Shown one piece after another: positions 32,040-42,975 of a stretch of 43,282 nucleotides of DNA. A program made the position numbers and the translations under genes. Below the pieces are notes generated by a model. It was not told the DNA's origin and searched no databases. It saw nothing but the letters and a program-made list of their open reading frames with translations. The number at the start of each line of letters is the position of its first letter. Positions within the stretch are counted from its first letter, which is position 1. The DNA is from Holtermannia corniformis (Eukaryota > Basidiomycota > Tremellomycetes > Holtermanniales). The stretch spans positions 93,479-136,760 of the forward strand of contig BCIJ01000039.1 in NCBI GenBank assembly GCA_001599935.1. The letters are read 5' to 3'.

Positions 32040-35000
32040 CTACCACCGCCAAAGGGTTGCTCCCCGTCTCCAACGACGCCATCGCCGCCTGGCGCACCAG
32101 GCCCAGGTAATTCCTCAGTCGGATCGGCTGCCGGCGCGAGCCCATGAACTCTTCGTAGATGTGTAGCTTTTCCTCGGCGACGAGCTTGGTCAGGTCGAGT
32201 GCTCGTTGGAGGTTACTGTTGATCGTGAGTATACCACTGAGCGAAGATGGAACGGTCACGCACAATGGAAATAGAGTGCGCGTTTGGACGAGCAGGTGGT
32301 GGAGCCGAACGATGAGATCGGGTACAAAAATGTGGCGTATCCGACGCAGCTCGTTGTGACGACGCGTGTCTGCCATCGTCAGCGTCGATGGCAGGTCAGC
32401 TGGAGGAACGTACCCTCGAGTTTCGAGCCGGGGAAGTTGAAACGCAGCCAGCGCGATTGCAGCAGTGCACCCGTCATTTCGTACGCGACATCAACCAGGT
32501 TCTGTCCATCGTCAGCAATCCTCACCGATCGGAGATGGAGCATAACATACCCCGACGTTCTTCTTCCAGTTTAGGTGGTCCATCTTGGGCGCACTGCAGA
32601 CGTCAGCACCGTCGTTTCTCAAGTTGACACCGCCACCCACTTTCGCCCAGGCTCCTTGCTCGACGCCTCCAATACGACCTGATAGATGTCCAAGACCTTG
32701 AACAGCTGCGTGATCTGTTGGTATTCGTCCAGATGCCGCGCGGGGTCCACATCTTCTTGGTCTGCCATGTCGTCTGGTGAGGTGAACGCATGATCGGCCA
32801 GATCACGAGGCAGCGTCTCGAGCAGTTTGCGCGCGACATGCGTTTGGCCAGAAGCTGGGTTCCGATCAGCCTGTTGTCTTGAGTGGTGTCCAGGAAGGAA
32901 CTGACCGAGGAAGTAACGCGCAAGAGCGTTCGACGCGATCAGCGCATCGCCATACGTCTCGCTCGTCATCGTCAACCACTCAATCGAGCGGATCAGATAG
33001 ACATCCCGATCGGACAGCTCGACGGAGGAGAGGATGATATCGGGTTCGTCGGCGTCGAGTGGCGGCATTGCCTGAGCGTCGCACTGTCGTCAGCAACCTG
33101 CTTGCTGAGTGACATGTTCACGTACAGAAAAGGGTTCGGCTAGGATCAGCTGGACAGTCAAGCCCGCAATCTTGCGTAGGTCAAGGTGGTGCTCTTGCGC
33201 GCGCAACAGCGCCACTCGGCGTTCCTCCCTGGACGCAGTCGGGTCCATTGCTGCTCGACGTCAATATCCTCGCCTCGGCACATGGCAGTGTCACTCACAT
33301 CGCAAGAATCGAGCATAGCTCTCCTCGCCGTTGCCTTCGCGCAGACAGGACGCGTACATGGCGACGAGCTCGTCCTTGCCCTCGGCTTCGAGCACGCGCA
33401 CGTATGCCTCAAGAATGGCATTGGCGGCGTTGGTAGGGACCGGCACGGAGAGGGATCGGAGCACAAGAGTGAGGTGGGCAAAGAAGCGGAGCAACAGTGG
33501 GATCAGACTCGCGGCTTCGTTAGCCTGTTCTCGCCCGGTGGAGATGGAAGTGCGTGTACTCACTTTGGCGCAACACGCTCCTGTAGCCCATCGAGCTGAT
33601 CGGCAAATTGGTTCAACAGCACCTCGGTCCGTCCAAGCACAATCATCTTCTGTGCGAATCGATACGGATTCCGTCCGCTCATCCTACAGCCCATCAGCTC
33701 TAGCTCTCCCGCGTCGACAAAACGTACGCCACACCGTCCCGCTCGGTATTCTCAATCCTCGCAAACACCTCATCCAGCCCTCCGTCCAGACTCGTATCCT
33801 CATCGGCCACAGCGGACCCATTCTCAAGTGTTAACTCGGATTCCCAGAAGCCTCTGGTTTCGGTGTAGAGTTTTTCGAGCCGGGCTTCGACGCGCGCTTG
33901 GATGTCGGCCCAGAGGTGGTCTTCCCAGCTGTGGCAGGCTGGGAGCGTGGATGGGAGGTGGCCGATCAGGGAGCCGTAGAGTGCGCGCTCGTGTAGGGAG
34001 AGGGTTGGCTTGGAAGTTGGTGTTAGTTTTCACGAGGAATGAGTCGATGTCACGACGGACGTTTGAAGCAATGGCCTTGCAGGTGCGCTTCCACAGGCGG
34101 CGATTGCGATTGCCAGTCAGGTGGGCTTGCTCTTCCATCCCATCCGGGTCCGTCTCGGGCGCTGTAGCCGTCAGTCCACGATGCAAGTGTTGTTCAAGAC
34201 GACTGACACAACGCTGGGACACTCCACAGTCTCCCGCCCTGCAGACTCGCCGCGCGCCAGCTCTCATCACTCGCCCTCAACACCTCCAACCCCAGATCGA
34301 GCTCTCCATGCCTCAAGTATTCAAACAGCGTCTCCAGCAACGGTTTCTCATACGTCGCGTCTTCACCCGCGAGTTTGCCGTCTGTGCGCAGAGGGAAATC
34401 CGGGTCGAGAGAGGTAGCGAGGTCTTTGTTGGCGCGGAGGGACGCTTTGTGCTTTCGGAGGGTGTGGGGAAGGTAGCCTTTTCGGGATTCGAGCGGTGGG
34501 GCCGAGGTGAGGATTGGGCGTGACTGGAGGTGTTCGAGTAGGGTCTGGGTGGGTTAGCGTGGCTCGGGGAAGGATCTGGCACGGTACGCACACACCATAG
34601 CCGTAGCTCTGGATCCGAGCTGATCAAGCTTTGTGTGAGTTGTGCAGGGGTGATGTATGGGTGTTGGGCAATGATCTCGTTTGGCGATGGTTGAGGTTGG
34701 GGCTCGAGCAGTTGCTCCCTAGCCGTCGTAAGCTCGGTCCGGCTAGCAAACGTAGAGCACGCACGAGAGTACGACTTGCAGCAACTCCCAAGTCCTATGC
34801 TCCAACAGCAACGCCTCGAATTCTTCCTCTGGAACCTGCTCGTCTCCTTGAGGTGGCCACGTCCCAGACTGAGCGTTATTCGAGAGCGAGCCAATCCTAG
34901 CCATGTGTCAGCGCTTTCGTGTTTAGACATCCTGACCTGAGCAGACTCACAAGTCCGCCAGGACGCCCGCAACGTTGACAACGAGCCCCTGCTCCGGATC

Positions 35001-35165
35001 GAGCGCAACATGACGATCTAGCGGTGCTCCGAGCTCGTTCTGTTGCTGGTGCGAGGTCGATGAACCGGGTGTTGAAGGGTGCAACGCTTCGAACCGGAGC
35101 AAGCTGCGTGCAAACGCGTCGTAGGCATCTTGCTGCATTGTTTGGCCGGGCTGGGCGTCGACCAT
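32032..35165 (-). CDS. NUP84: Nucleoporin Nup84/Nup107
   Basis: Scaffold subunit of the Y-complex (Nup84/Nup107-160) of the nuclear pore. Start ATG 35165 (MVDAQPGQTMQQDAYDAFAR); about ten short introns; stop at 32032. Family blocks in order: EEEFEALLLEHRTWELLQ, HPYITPAQLTQSLISSDPEL, GYLPHTLRKHK, SLDPDFPLRTDGKLAGEDAT, LFEYLRHGELDLGLEVLRAS, ESWRAASLQGG, HLTGNRNRRLWKRTCKAIAS, HERALYGSLIGHLPSTLPAC followed by HSWEDHLWADIQARVEARLE, then the C-terminal helices RDVYLIRSIEWLTM, NALARYFLGQFLPG, LKRALDLTKLV-type end (LQRALDLTKLVAEEKLHIYE) and RLRNYLGLVRQAAM. All-helical as expected. Some intron borders, for example around 34740, remain uncertain. Convergent with the unknown gene at its 3' end. Confidence 0.9.
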
Positions 35166-35687
35166 GGTCGTCACAACCGAGTTGGAGTTGATGGCTGAGC
35201 AAGAGTGCCAAATTGCGAGTGGCAGCGACAAAGTGGCAGGGACCGACGGCCGTGCTGTTGACTGGGTCTATCGACATCGTTCTCTATGGATTCAGTACAG
35301 GATACCTACAGACAGCTCCGCTCAGCTATCTACTGTCGCCCCTTGGTTCCATGTCGCCAACACGAATCAGCGCCGAACCGGCCGTCGGTGTCACTCGACG
35401 CCAAGCTTGATCCCATGTTGTTAAGAGCAGAGTGTGACCACGTCTACTAGCGAGCCGTGGCTGAGTAGCATCTCTGGATGTACAGTAGCTTGAAGCTGCG
35501 ACAATGTTAGAAGGTTGACAAGCTCTCAACGGAGCAGGCCAAGTTGCCAAAGGGCCAAGTCGCCGAGAGTTGCTTGAGTGTGGACGCTCTGAACGTATCC
35601 TGGTCTCGGCTTGACGTTGGTAGATGCATCGGTACCCATGATAGTGATATCAGTGATGCAGTGATGCGGAAAGAGTGCTGGACGTGG

Positions 35688-36104
35688 TCATCGGGTTGAA
35701 GCTGACAAAACCCAGAATCGGGTCATCACGTCGAGCGCACAGACCGTCACCACCACCACCACCACCACCGACGAGCTCGTATCACTCGACCAGCCAGCTC
35801 GAGCTTCGGCTCCCATCGACAGCACAGTACAATACGCTCCCCACCACTCGGTCCTGCCTCTCCCCTCGCACGACAACATCGCCAGCAGCTCCTCGATCCG
35901 CTTGACGATCGCAGCGTATCTCTGCGTGACATTGCCAGACGACTTATCAACCCGCAAGAGGGTTCCGAGACTGTCGACATAGCTCGCTGCGTCTGATTGA
36001 CCGTTGCCGTCTTTTTCAGTCGGCGTAGCGGGATCGTCGTCAAGATCGAAGGCGTCCTGAGCAGGCGGAGAGGTATACGGCGGGGTCTGGAGGCCTGATT
36101 GCAT
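35688..36104 (-). CDS. Small open frame, doubtful
   Basis: 138-codon frame from ATG 36104 (MQSGLQTPPYTSPPAQDAF) with an acidic stretch and a helical block (RYAAIVKRIEELLAMLSCEG). The last part runs through a GTG microsatellite (seven valines; plus strand ACC repeats near 35749-35769) and looks unlike normal protein, so the true end may lie before it, in an intron. It starts 18 bp from dispersed repeat copy B. No family recognised. Confidence 0.3.
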   Translation of the reverse strand: MQSGLQTPPYTSPPAQDAFDLDDDPATPTEKDGNGQSDAASYVDSLGTLLRVDKSSGNVTQRYAAIVKRIEELLAMLSCEGRGRTEWWGAYCTVLSMGAEARAGWSSDTSSSVVVVVVVTVCALDVMTRFWVLSASTR

Positions 36105-36121
36105 CGACTTTGAGTGTTGGC

Positions 36122-36213
36122 GCAGCGCACAGACAGTGGTGCGATAGCACCAGCGGTGCTCTGAGCGCCGCGAAGCGGCTGCTCGCCACGTGACACCGCC
36201 ATAGGCGTGACAC
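36122..36213 (+). repeat. Dispersed repeat, copy B
   Basis: Diverged copy of 29411-29503: it shares GCAGCGCACAGACAGTGGTG, CGCGAAGCGGCT and CTCGCCACGTGACACCGCC with a few substitutions and a 1-bp indel. It lies between divergent gene starts. Confidence 0.85.
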
Positions 36214-36445
36214 AAATCGGGCACGCGGTTGAAAACGTCGCCCCAAGTGACACAGCTTTCTATAGTGGCGATTACGCTGAGCGTGCCGGGTGAGTATGCT
36301 CAAGCAGCCATTGTTTTGCAGAATAGACTGTAGCGACCCGAAAGAAAGTCATGCACCATGTCCATTGTCGCGGAGCAAATTGGTTCGTCATTCTCGGAGG
36401 CAAACTCCTTCCTCTATCAACTACCGCACGCAGTCACCTTTAAGC

Positions 36446-37799
36446 ATGGACAGCACGACGAACCGGAGTCTCGAGGAAGCGACCACTATGCTCGAGTGGC
36501 TGCACGCCCTACCAGACTATACGTATCATGCAGGACCGCTCATCGACTCGACCGTGCCGGCCCCTTTGCCATCTGGCGCCCGCCTTGGCGACCCGGCTGC
36601 TGTTGGAATCCGCCTTGAACTCACGCAGAACATGGTCCAACAGGCCAAAGCTACCTTGAAAGCCAACAACGTTGCATCTAGCCGTCTCGTTGAGCCGCAA
36701 GGTTCAGTCAAGATGACAGTGTTACGTATGTTCGAGACGAGCCGACGTGACCTCGCACGAATGTCAAACAAGGATCCCAAACCCAACGGCAGATGGATGA
36801 AAATGTTCTACAAAGAGACCGTCACCGACTGTGCGTATCATGGCACCTCGCGTCTCGGCCAGCGTTTCTGCCTTGCGGACCCGGCCTGGCTCGGTGGCGG
36901 CTTGCGTTCGGTCTCACATATTCCAGAACCCGAGGATCGCCGATCGACAGCGGGCCTTGCCGACCTACTCGTGTTCCACTCTACTAGCGTGCGGCGTTGG
37001 AAGCAGTTGGACGCCAATGAAGCGCCATACATACTGGGCGTCTTCATGGTCGACGCCGCTCCCACGGCACTACGCACCGTTATCCAAGCCGATCCATGGA
37101 CGTGGGACACGGTGATCCCAGAGGGCGACGTCAGCGCCCAGCAAGAGATCACGAAAGCGCAACATGTCATTTCGAACGTGCGTCTTCCTACCCTCTTGAT
37201 CCCAAACCACTCACAAAGCAATCCAGGTCTTGATCGCCATGCTGGATGCCAACCTCGACTACAGCATCCTATTCATCCCCGCCGGCATGGTCGTCGTCTA
37301 CCTCTCCAACGGCACTCTGGCTTTCGAGATAATCGAGCCACGCGCGCTGCCAGACGACGGCTACCCTCCCGACCAGATCGGCTTTGTCGAGGCCTACCTC
37401 TACATCACCTACGCCTCCTGGGCGTCTCGCACAATCATCGACGGCAAACTGTGCCTGACACATTCTCTGTTGCTGCCGGCGGCCGACGTCGCCGAACCGA
37501 CAGAGGTGCAGCCAGAGGCGCAGCCAGCCGACGTCGCCGAACTGAAAGAGATGCAGCCCGAGGTGCAGCCAGATCCGGTGTAGGCAAACATCCAAGTCCC
37601 GCCCAAGCCCGCGCGCAAGCGTCGTGCTACCAACACCGAGCCTCTCAAAACGCCTCCGATGAAACGCACATCTGCAGGCAGCGTTGCACAGCATTCTCCG
37701 TCCAGGCAGGGCGGCCAGCGGCGTTGCCTGCTGGGTTCCGAGCCACTCGCCACTCCTCCTACCAGTGACTTGACGGCGCTCTCCGAGTATGACTTCTGA
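36446..37799 (+). CDS. Unknown protein with a removable in-frame stop
   Basis: Exon 1 36446-37177 (MDSTTNRSLEEATTMLEWLH), intron 37178-37226, exon 2 from 37227. Exon 2 meets TAG at 37581-37583 (362-aa product), but the same frame stays open for 71 more codons to TGA at 37797-37799, with basic ARKRR, TPPMKR and an end LTALSEYDF. A possible 78-nt intron (37506-37583, GTGCAG...GTGTAG) would remove the stop in frame and give 408 aa. The core (ETSRRDLARMSNKDP, WMKMFYKETVTDCAYHGTSR, DANLDYSILFIPAGMVVVYL, IGFVEAYLYITYASW) matches no family I know. A 45-bp tandem duplication encodes two ADVAE..E.QPE.QP repeats at 37480-37571. Confidence 0.6.
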
Positions 37800-38280
37800 A
37801 ACCGTCATCCGCCCAACCTGCAAACATCTCAATTGTGCTTTATCGTATCTTTGTAACTAAGCCTCGTGCTCTACGCCATGATGTTACGTCCACTAGGCGC
37901 TCGATCTCTCAGCTGCAACACTGCGTTACTCGTGCATCTGAACATGGCCGGCGGTGGCGCCTGCGCCGCATGGCTTGACCGCGCCCTAACACCCGCCCGT
38001 CTGAACGCCCTCTCGTTCGTCTGCAAACACTCCTTCCTGCTATTATTCCTTATTGTCCGCTACCGTCCGTCATACATCCTCCTGTACCTCCACTCGTCAT
38101 CCCTTCCGCTCCGCCAGATCCCACTCGCCATCCTCCTTTACTCAACCGACCATTTCCCCCACGACCCAGTCCCACCCTCAGGGCGCCGCACTCGCACAGC
38201 ACCAAAGCCGCAAACGCTCTGGCTCACCGCTCCCGCCATCGTCGGCTAGCAAAAAGTCGCGTGCGCCCCCGACACCGGTA
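37800..38280. other. Intergenic, probable promoter of the RBR gene
   Basis: No gene supported. Pyrimidine-rich stretches in the last 200 bp upstream of the ATG at 38281 are typical of fungal promoters. An open frame continues upstream of that ATG but lacks another ATG. Confidence 0.4.
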
Positions 38281-40395
38281 ATGTCCTCGGATGGAGAGAT
38301 GCAAGATGACTTTTTCGAGGGCGATGTAGATATGGACGATGGTCAGTTGGCCTTGTGCTGTCGATAGGCCGTAGCTTGGTTCGCGGGATGAACGGGACCG
38401 AGCTGCACGGTGGCAAAAAGCTGACACATCGGTTCAGAGTACTCGCAAGACTCGGAGATTGAAGAGGAAGACGTCTTTGATGATTATAACCCGGTGGTGA
38501 CTGGTAGGTGACACGTCTAGCTGCTACATAGCCAACGCTGACGATGATCAGAGTCGCAGCAGAAACGCCCTTACGACGTCACTTGCAAGGTCCGCAGTGT
38601 CGACGAGCTGCACCAGCTTCAAGTCAAAGAAGTCAACAAGATCAGCGGACTCCTCGAAGTCGATGTAAGTCTCCGTTGGCGTCATCACTCCTCATCCGGG
38701 ACGTCCGTGCTGACGAACCAGGACTCGACCGCGGCAATCCTACTACGGCACTATGCGTGGAACGCTGAAAAGCTACAAGAGCTCTTCTGGGAAGACCCAA
38801 GCAAGGCGCTCAAAGATGCCGGTCTATCACCCACCACATCGCCAGTGTCGCCTGCGGCCGCCCTGCCGTCGGCCAACAGCTCGCCTCGGAAACCTAAACG
38901 TCGACAGCTTCCGCCCCAGCCCACTGCGTCCACGAGCGCGTCGGCAGCTGCTGCACCGTTCGAGTGTCCAATCTGCTGTATTGACTATGACGACCCGTCG
39001 CAAGGTCTGTCACTGGGATGTCAGCATCGGTTCTGCAAGGCATGTTGGAGACAGTACCTCGAGCGCAAGGTCAAGGGTGAGGCCGAGAGCGGGCGCGTGC
39101 AGTGTATGGAGACGGGCTGTCAGAGGGTCGTCCGTGAGCATGTGTTCAACCTTGTGCTCGACGACAAGACGACTTCACGGTTCGTCGTGAACCTCCAACG
39201 CAAGACAGTCGCTGACCTGGCTCAAGCTACAACGACCTGCTCAACGCGACGTTCGTCAACGACTCGCCCTCACTCCGCTGGTGCCCGCACCCATCCTGCG
39301 TCTACGCGATCGAATGCACCCAAGCGCCCCCGCGCATGCTCAACCAACTCGTCCCAACCGTCAAATGCAAATGCGGCGGCGTCTCATGCTTTGGCTGCGG
39401 CTACGCCGCTGATCACCGACCCGTGCTCTGCAAGATTGTCAAGCTCTGGGAGAAAAAGTGCGCCGATGATTCCGAGACGGCAAACTGGTTGAACGCGAAC
39501 ACGAAAGAGTGCACGAAATGCGCGTCGACGATTGAGAAGAATGGAGGGTGCAAGTGGGTTTTTGACGTGGCCTGGATTAGTATTGATGCGTGATAGCCAC
39601 ATGACGTGCAAAAAGTGCAAGAGTGAGTACTCTACACCAACATGCTGGTCGTACGACGCTAACCCTGGTCTCAGACGAGTTCTGCTGGGTTTGCATGGGC
39701 CCGTGGAGCGAGCACGGTAACGCCTTTTACAACTGTAATCGATTCGACCAAAAGTCTGGCACCGACGCGCGCGACGCGCAAGCAAAGAGCCGGCAGAGCT
39801 TGGAGCGCTACCTGCACGTCAGTCATCTCGTATCAATCACTCACCACTATACCAACTGTATGACAGTACTTCAACCGGTGGGCCAACCACGAGCAGTCTG
39901 CAAAGCTCGACCAAGACCTGTACGCCAAGACGGAGAAGAAGATGGAGCAGATGCAGCACTCGAGCAGCTTTACGTGGATCGAGGTGCAGTTTGCAAAACA
40001 GGCCGTCGATGTCCTGGTCGCTGCGCGCATGACGCTCAAGTGGACGTACTGCATGGCCTTCTAGTGAGTCGCCCGGTCGTTCATCCTTGGCAGTGCTGAC
40101 CAAGCGATCAGTCTCAAGCGCTGCAACCAGACCGAGCTGTTTGAGGATAACCAGCGTGACCTCGAGCGTGCAGTCGAGCAGCTTTCGGAACTGCTGGAAT
40201 CACCGATCGAGCCAGAGAGTATCCCGCAACTACGCACAAACGTGACCAACATGGCGGTCAGTCCTTTACCCTTCGTCGTCCACAGCTGACATGACCGGTG
40301 CCCAGGCATACGTCGCCAAACGCAACGACATTATGCGAGACGATACGCTCATGGGCTACCTTGAGCGTCGTTGGGAGTTTGCGATCGACGTCTAG
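38281..40395 (+). CDS. Ariadne-type RBR E3 ubiquitin ligase
   Basis: RING-between-RING ligase: passes ubiquitin from an E2 to its own RING2 cysteine and then to substrate. Multi-exon; start ATG 38281 (acidic [20 protein letters not shown]), then the UBA-like block ([35 protein letters not shown]), a P/S linker, RING1 ([26 protein letters not shown]), IBR ([27 protein letters not shown]) and RING2 ([19 protein letters not shown], then [14 protein letters not shown]). The catalytic cysteine is that of NGGCNHM, immediately before a splice junction (intron from about 39553). The Ariadne domain follows (YNCNRFD, SWIEVQF-like [23 protein letters not shown] end). Every key residue of the family is present. 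Introns of about 45-60 nt; two donors are non-standard (GTTCGT, GTGGGT). Confidence 0.9.
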
Positions 40396-40536
40396 CTAGC
40401 ATCTGCAGTATGGTACAATCTGAGATTTGCTTCCGCTCGTCGGTCGTCAGCAATCCCACCCATGACCAAGCGTGCTGACGGTCGAGTGGGAGACATAGCG
40501 TGATGCAGGAGGTATATGAGATGATACAGTGAGCGG

Positions 40537-41688
40537 ATGGTGCTTGGTATCAAGACGATTTGGACTTCCATTGTGCTCGGACTTGCTGTGCTCGCTTACA
40601 CTTTGCTACCTCGTATACACTTGAACAAAGCGATGACGGTCACACAGTCTGCTGCAGGGATCAGCAGAGGCTCAGTCTGGTTCATCTCTCATGGTATGTA
40701 CCAACGACCCAGGCTACATCCAACAAACTGACATTCACAGGTGTGCGTGCGACAGCGTCCCCTAACCGTATACTAAACACACCAGGGCCCACCGACAGCC
40801 TTCGCCACCACTTCAGCACCCTACAAAGCCTGGACCAAACTCGGCCCCTCGATCCTCTCCACCCACCCGAAAGCACTCATCGTCCTCTCAGCCCACTGGG
40901 AAGCCACGTCCCCAACCGGCGTGCAGATCAATACCAACGCCGCCAACCCTCTAGTGTACGATTACTACAACTTTCCGAAGAAATACTACGAGCTTGAATT
41001 CAACTCGCGTGGGGATGCGCGCGTCGTACAGGATGTGAAGACGGCGCTGGCGGGAAAGATCGAGGTTGAAGACGTTGACCGTGGTTTGGACCATGGGTTG
41101 TTCAGTGAGTGACTGGGATACTATCGAGGAGCTGAGAGCTGATACGCGGCAGTCCCGTTCATTCCCATGTTTGGCACGAACAATGAGACGTTGCCGCCGA
41201 TCGTGCAAATCTCGTTGCCGGGTGACTCGAGTCCGGCATCTGCCGCCAAGCTTGGTGCGGCGCTGGCGACGCTCAGGTGTGTGCAGGATTAGCAATGTGC
41301 TATGGGATGAGCTAACCCAGCTCAGAGATCAAGGTTACGCCATCCTCGCGACGGGCCAAGCAGTGCACAACTTGCGCGATTTCAGTACGTCCACTGAGCC
41401 TGACGCGTAGCAGGCTGACTCGATGCAGTGACCGGCCAATCGGGGGACTATGGCGCACCTTTCCTCTCCGCCGTCTCCGCCGCCGCTCAGTCGGTGACTG
41501 TGACGCAAGCAGCGCTGGACCTCTTCAAGCACAAATACTACCGACAAGCGCACCCGACGCCCGAGCATCTGTTGCCATTCGTCGTGGCGGCGGCGGCGGC
41601 TGCCGAGGGACAGCAGAGCGTCAAGTGCGAAGAGATCATGACGCTCGATGAGGGCTGCTTGGGGTGGGGCATGTGGCGGTGGGATTGA
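40537..41688 (+). CDS. DODA-type (LigB) extradiol ring-cleavage dioxygenase, membrane-anchored
   Basis: Class III extradiol dioxygenase of the 4,5-DOPA dioxygenase type: opens catechol rings using a metal centre. Exons 40537-40693, 40741-40742 (2 nt), 40786-41104, 41153-41276, 41326-41384, 41429-41688; 921 nt, 306 aa. The 2-nt exon is needed to read SHG-GPPTAF in frame. A hydrophobic segment (TIWTSIVLGLAVLAYTLL, residues 8-25) looks like a signal anchor, unusual for this family. Motifs: WFISHG, LIVLSAHWEA, VYDYYNFP, RGLDHGLF, IPMFG, PPIVQISLP, QAVHNLRDF, YGAPFL, RQAHPTPEHLLPFVV, WGMWRW. The histidines of SHGG, SAHW, LDHG and AHPTPEH are kept. Substrate cannot be told; DOPA or other catechols are possible. 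Confidence 0.85.
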
Positions 41689-42166
41689 TGTCACCGCATA
41701 TATAGCATCCCCGCCATGCATTGGTGCATCGCGAGCCGTCACAATGAGCAAGCGCCAAAGTGGGTGCTGTTTCGTGAGAGACAGGCCGAGTACGGTGATA
41801 GTCAGTGTTGACACGTCAAGGCGAGACGAGGCCGCGGTGGGTGGCCCGACTTACTTCAACGAAGTCTGCAGACTCTCAACAAACATACCTTATGAATTTA
41901 TAGGCCTTGACGACATCTCAGGGATGCCCAACGAGCTCAAGCCTAGTGATTAGGGCGCGCGGAAGTCGCCGGAAGCACGCAAGTTCTCTTCTTGAAGCAA
42001 TCGTCAGTTCAAATGTGCAAAGCAGATGGATGAGATGGGCAATTACTGTCCTTTATGTTCACCTCCTTGATCCTTACTCTCAGAAGGCGCAGCGCATCTC
42101 ACAAACAAATATATAAGCAGGCCAAGCCCACCTACTCGCGTTCACCTACCTGTCTTTGCGGCAAAA
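41689..42166. other. Intergenic with TATA box
   Basis: No gene seen. TATATAAG at 42110-42117 lies about 50 bp upstream of the ATG of the small gene at 42167 and is its likely promoter element. Confidence 0.5.
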
Positions 42167-42487
42167 ATGTCTGCGCAATACCGCACAACCGTCAAGATCA
42201 CTCATGCAGGCCAGACGACACAGCGCACGTTCACGGGTGAGAGTCTTCACGACGTTGATCAGAAATTCATGTCTTGGGACGGCAATCAGAAGCATGATTA
42301 TCCTTATGTGAGTGCATCTGCGATTAGACTGCGCAGACGGCTGAGATTCTCACAGAAAATTACAATGGATTACGCATGCTCTGAGGGTCCAGAGCAGCCG
42401 TGGATTGCGCTCAGCAAGAAAGAGGAAAGCAAAACGCGCGAGGAGTGGCGCAAGCAGCAAGAGAATGCACGGTCGCCTTCCTCTTAG
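42167..42487 (+). CDS. Small unknown protein
   Basis: ATG 42167 (MSAQYRTTVKITHAGQTTQR) with a good TATA box upstream. A 48-nt intron (42308-42355, GTGAGT...CACAG) keeps frame whether or not it is removed; spliced length is 90 aa. The start alternates like beta strands (TTVKITHAGQTTQRTFTG) and the end is charged and helical (KKEESKTREEWRKQQENARS). No signal peptide, no family recognised. The promoter and clean intron argue that it is real. Confidence 0.5.
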   Translation: MSAQYRTTVKITHAGQTTQRTFTGESLHDVDQKFMSWDGNQKHDYPYVSASAIRLRRRLRFSQKITMDYACSEGPEQPWIALSKKEESKTREEWRKQQENARSPSS

Positions 42488-42975
42488 ACATTCGAAGTCT
42501 TCCTGCCCTATGCAATGTCATGTTCTTTTGTCCGACATTGCTCTGTGGTGACTTCGAAGGCGCCAGCGCATCTCGAAGGGTATGTTAAACCAATCCAGGT
42601 GGACATACATACGTCCGGACACGCCCTAAGTGATCTCAACATGTTTACGAGGCACCACAGGATGGTCAGGATTGGAGGTATGTAGCACATTACTCGATCT
42701 ATTATACCGGCCGTTATATTGGGGTCGATTGCCTCCGTTATAATGGAAGCGATCCGTGGTGCACACACACGTGAGCACTGCACGTGATCCCCAGCTGCTG
42801 CAACGCTCGAGGTGATCGTAGCCTGGACATTATACATCACTGACAACCCTAAACGCCAGCTAGCAACAAGATCTCTGCAGTTCCTGGCCCTCACGACTCG
42901 TGCGATTCTTCCAGTGCATTAGCCTACTCCATCCAAGCACGTATGATTGCCCAACTCACGATTGCAACTAGGTCC
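42488..42975. other. Intergenic, nothing recognised
   Basis: Convergent spacer between the small plus-strand gene and the partial minus-strand gene. Slightly more A+T than its surroundings; no repeats or coding frame supported. Confidence 0.4.

Noticed and set aside
38053..38367. N-terminal extension of the RBR ligase
   Set aside because: It has no ATG (starts TTG), is low-complexity, and runs past a good donor at 38342. The ATG at 38281 is the better start.
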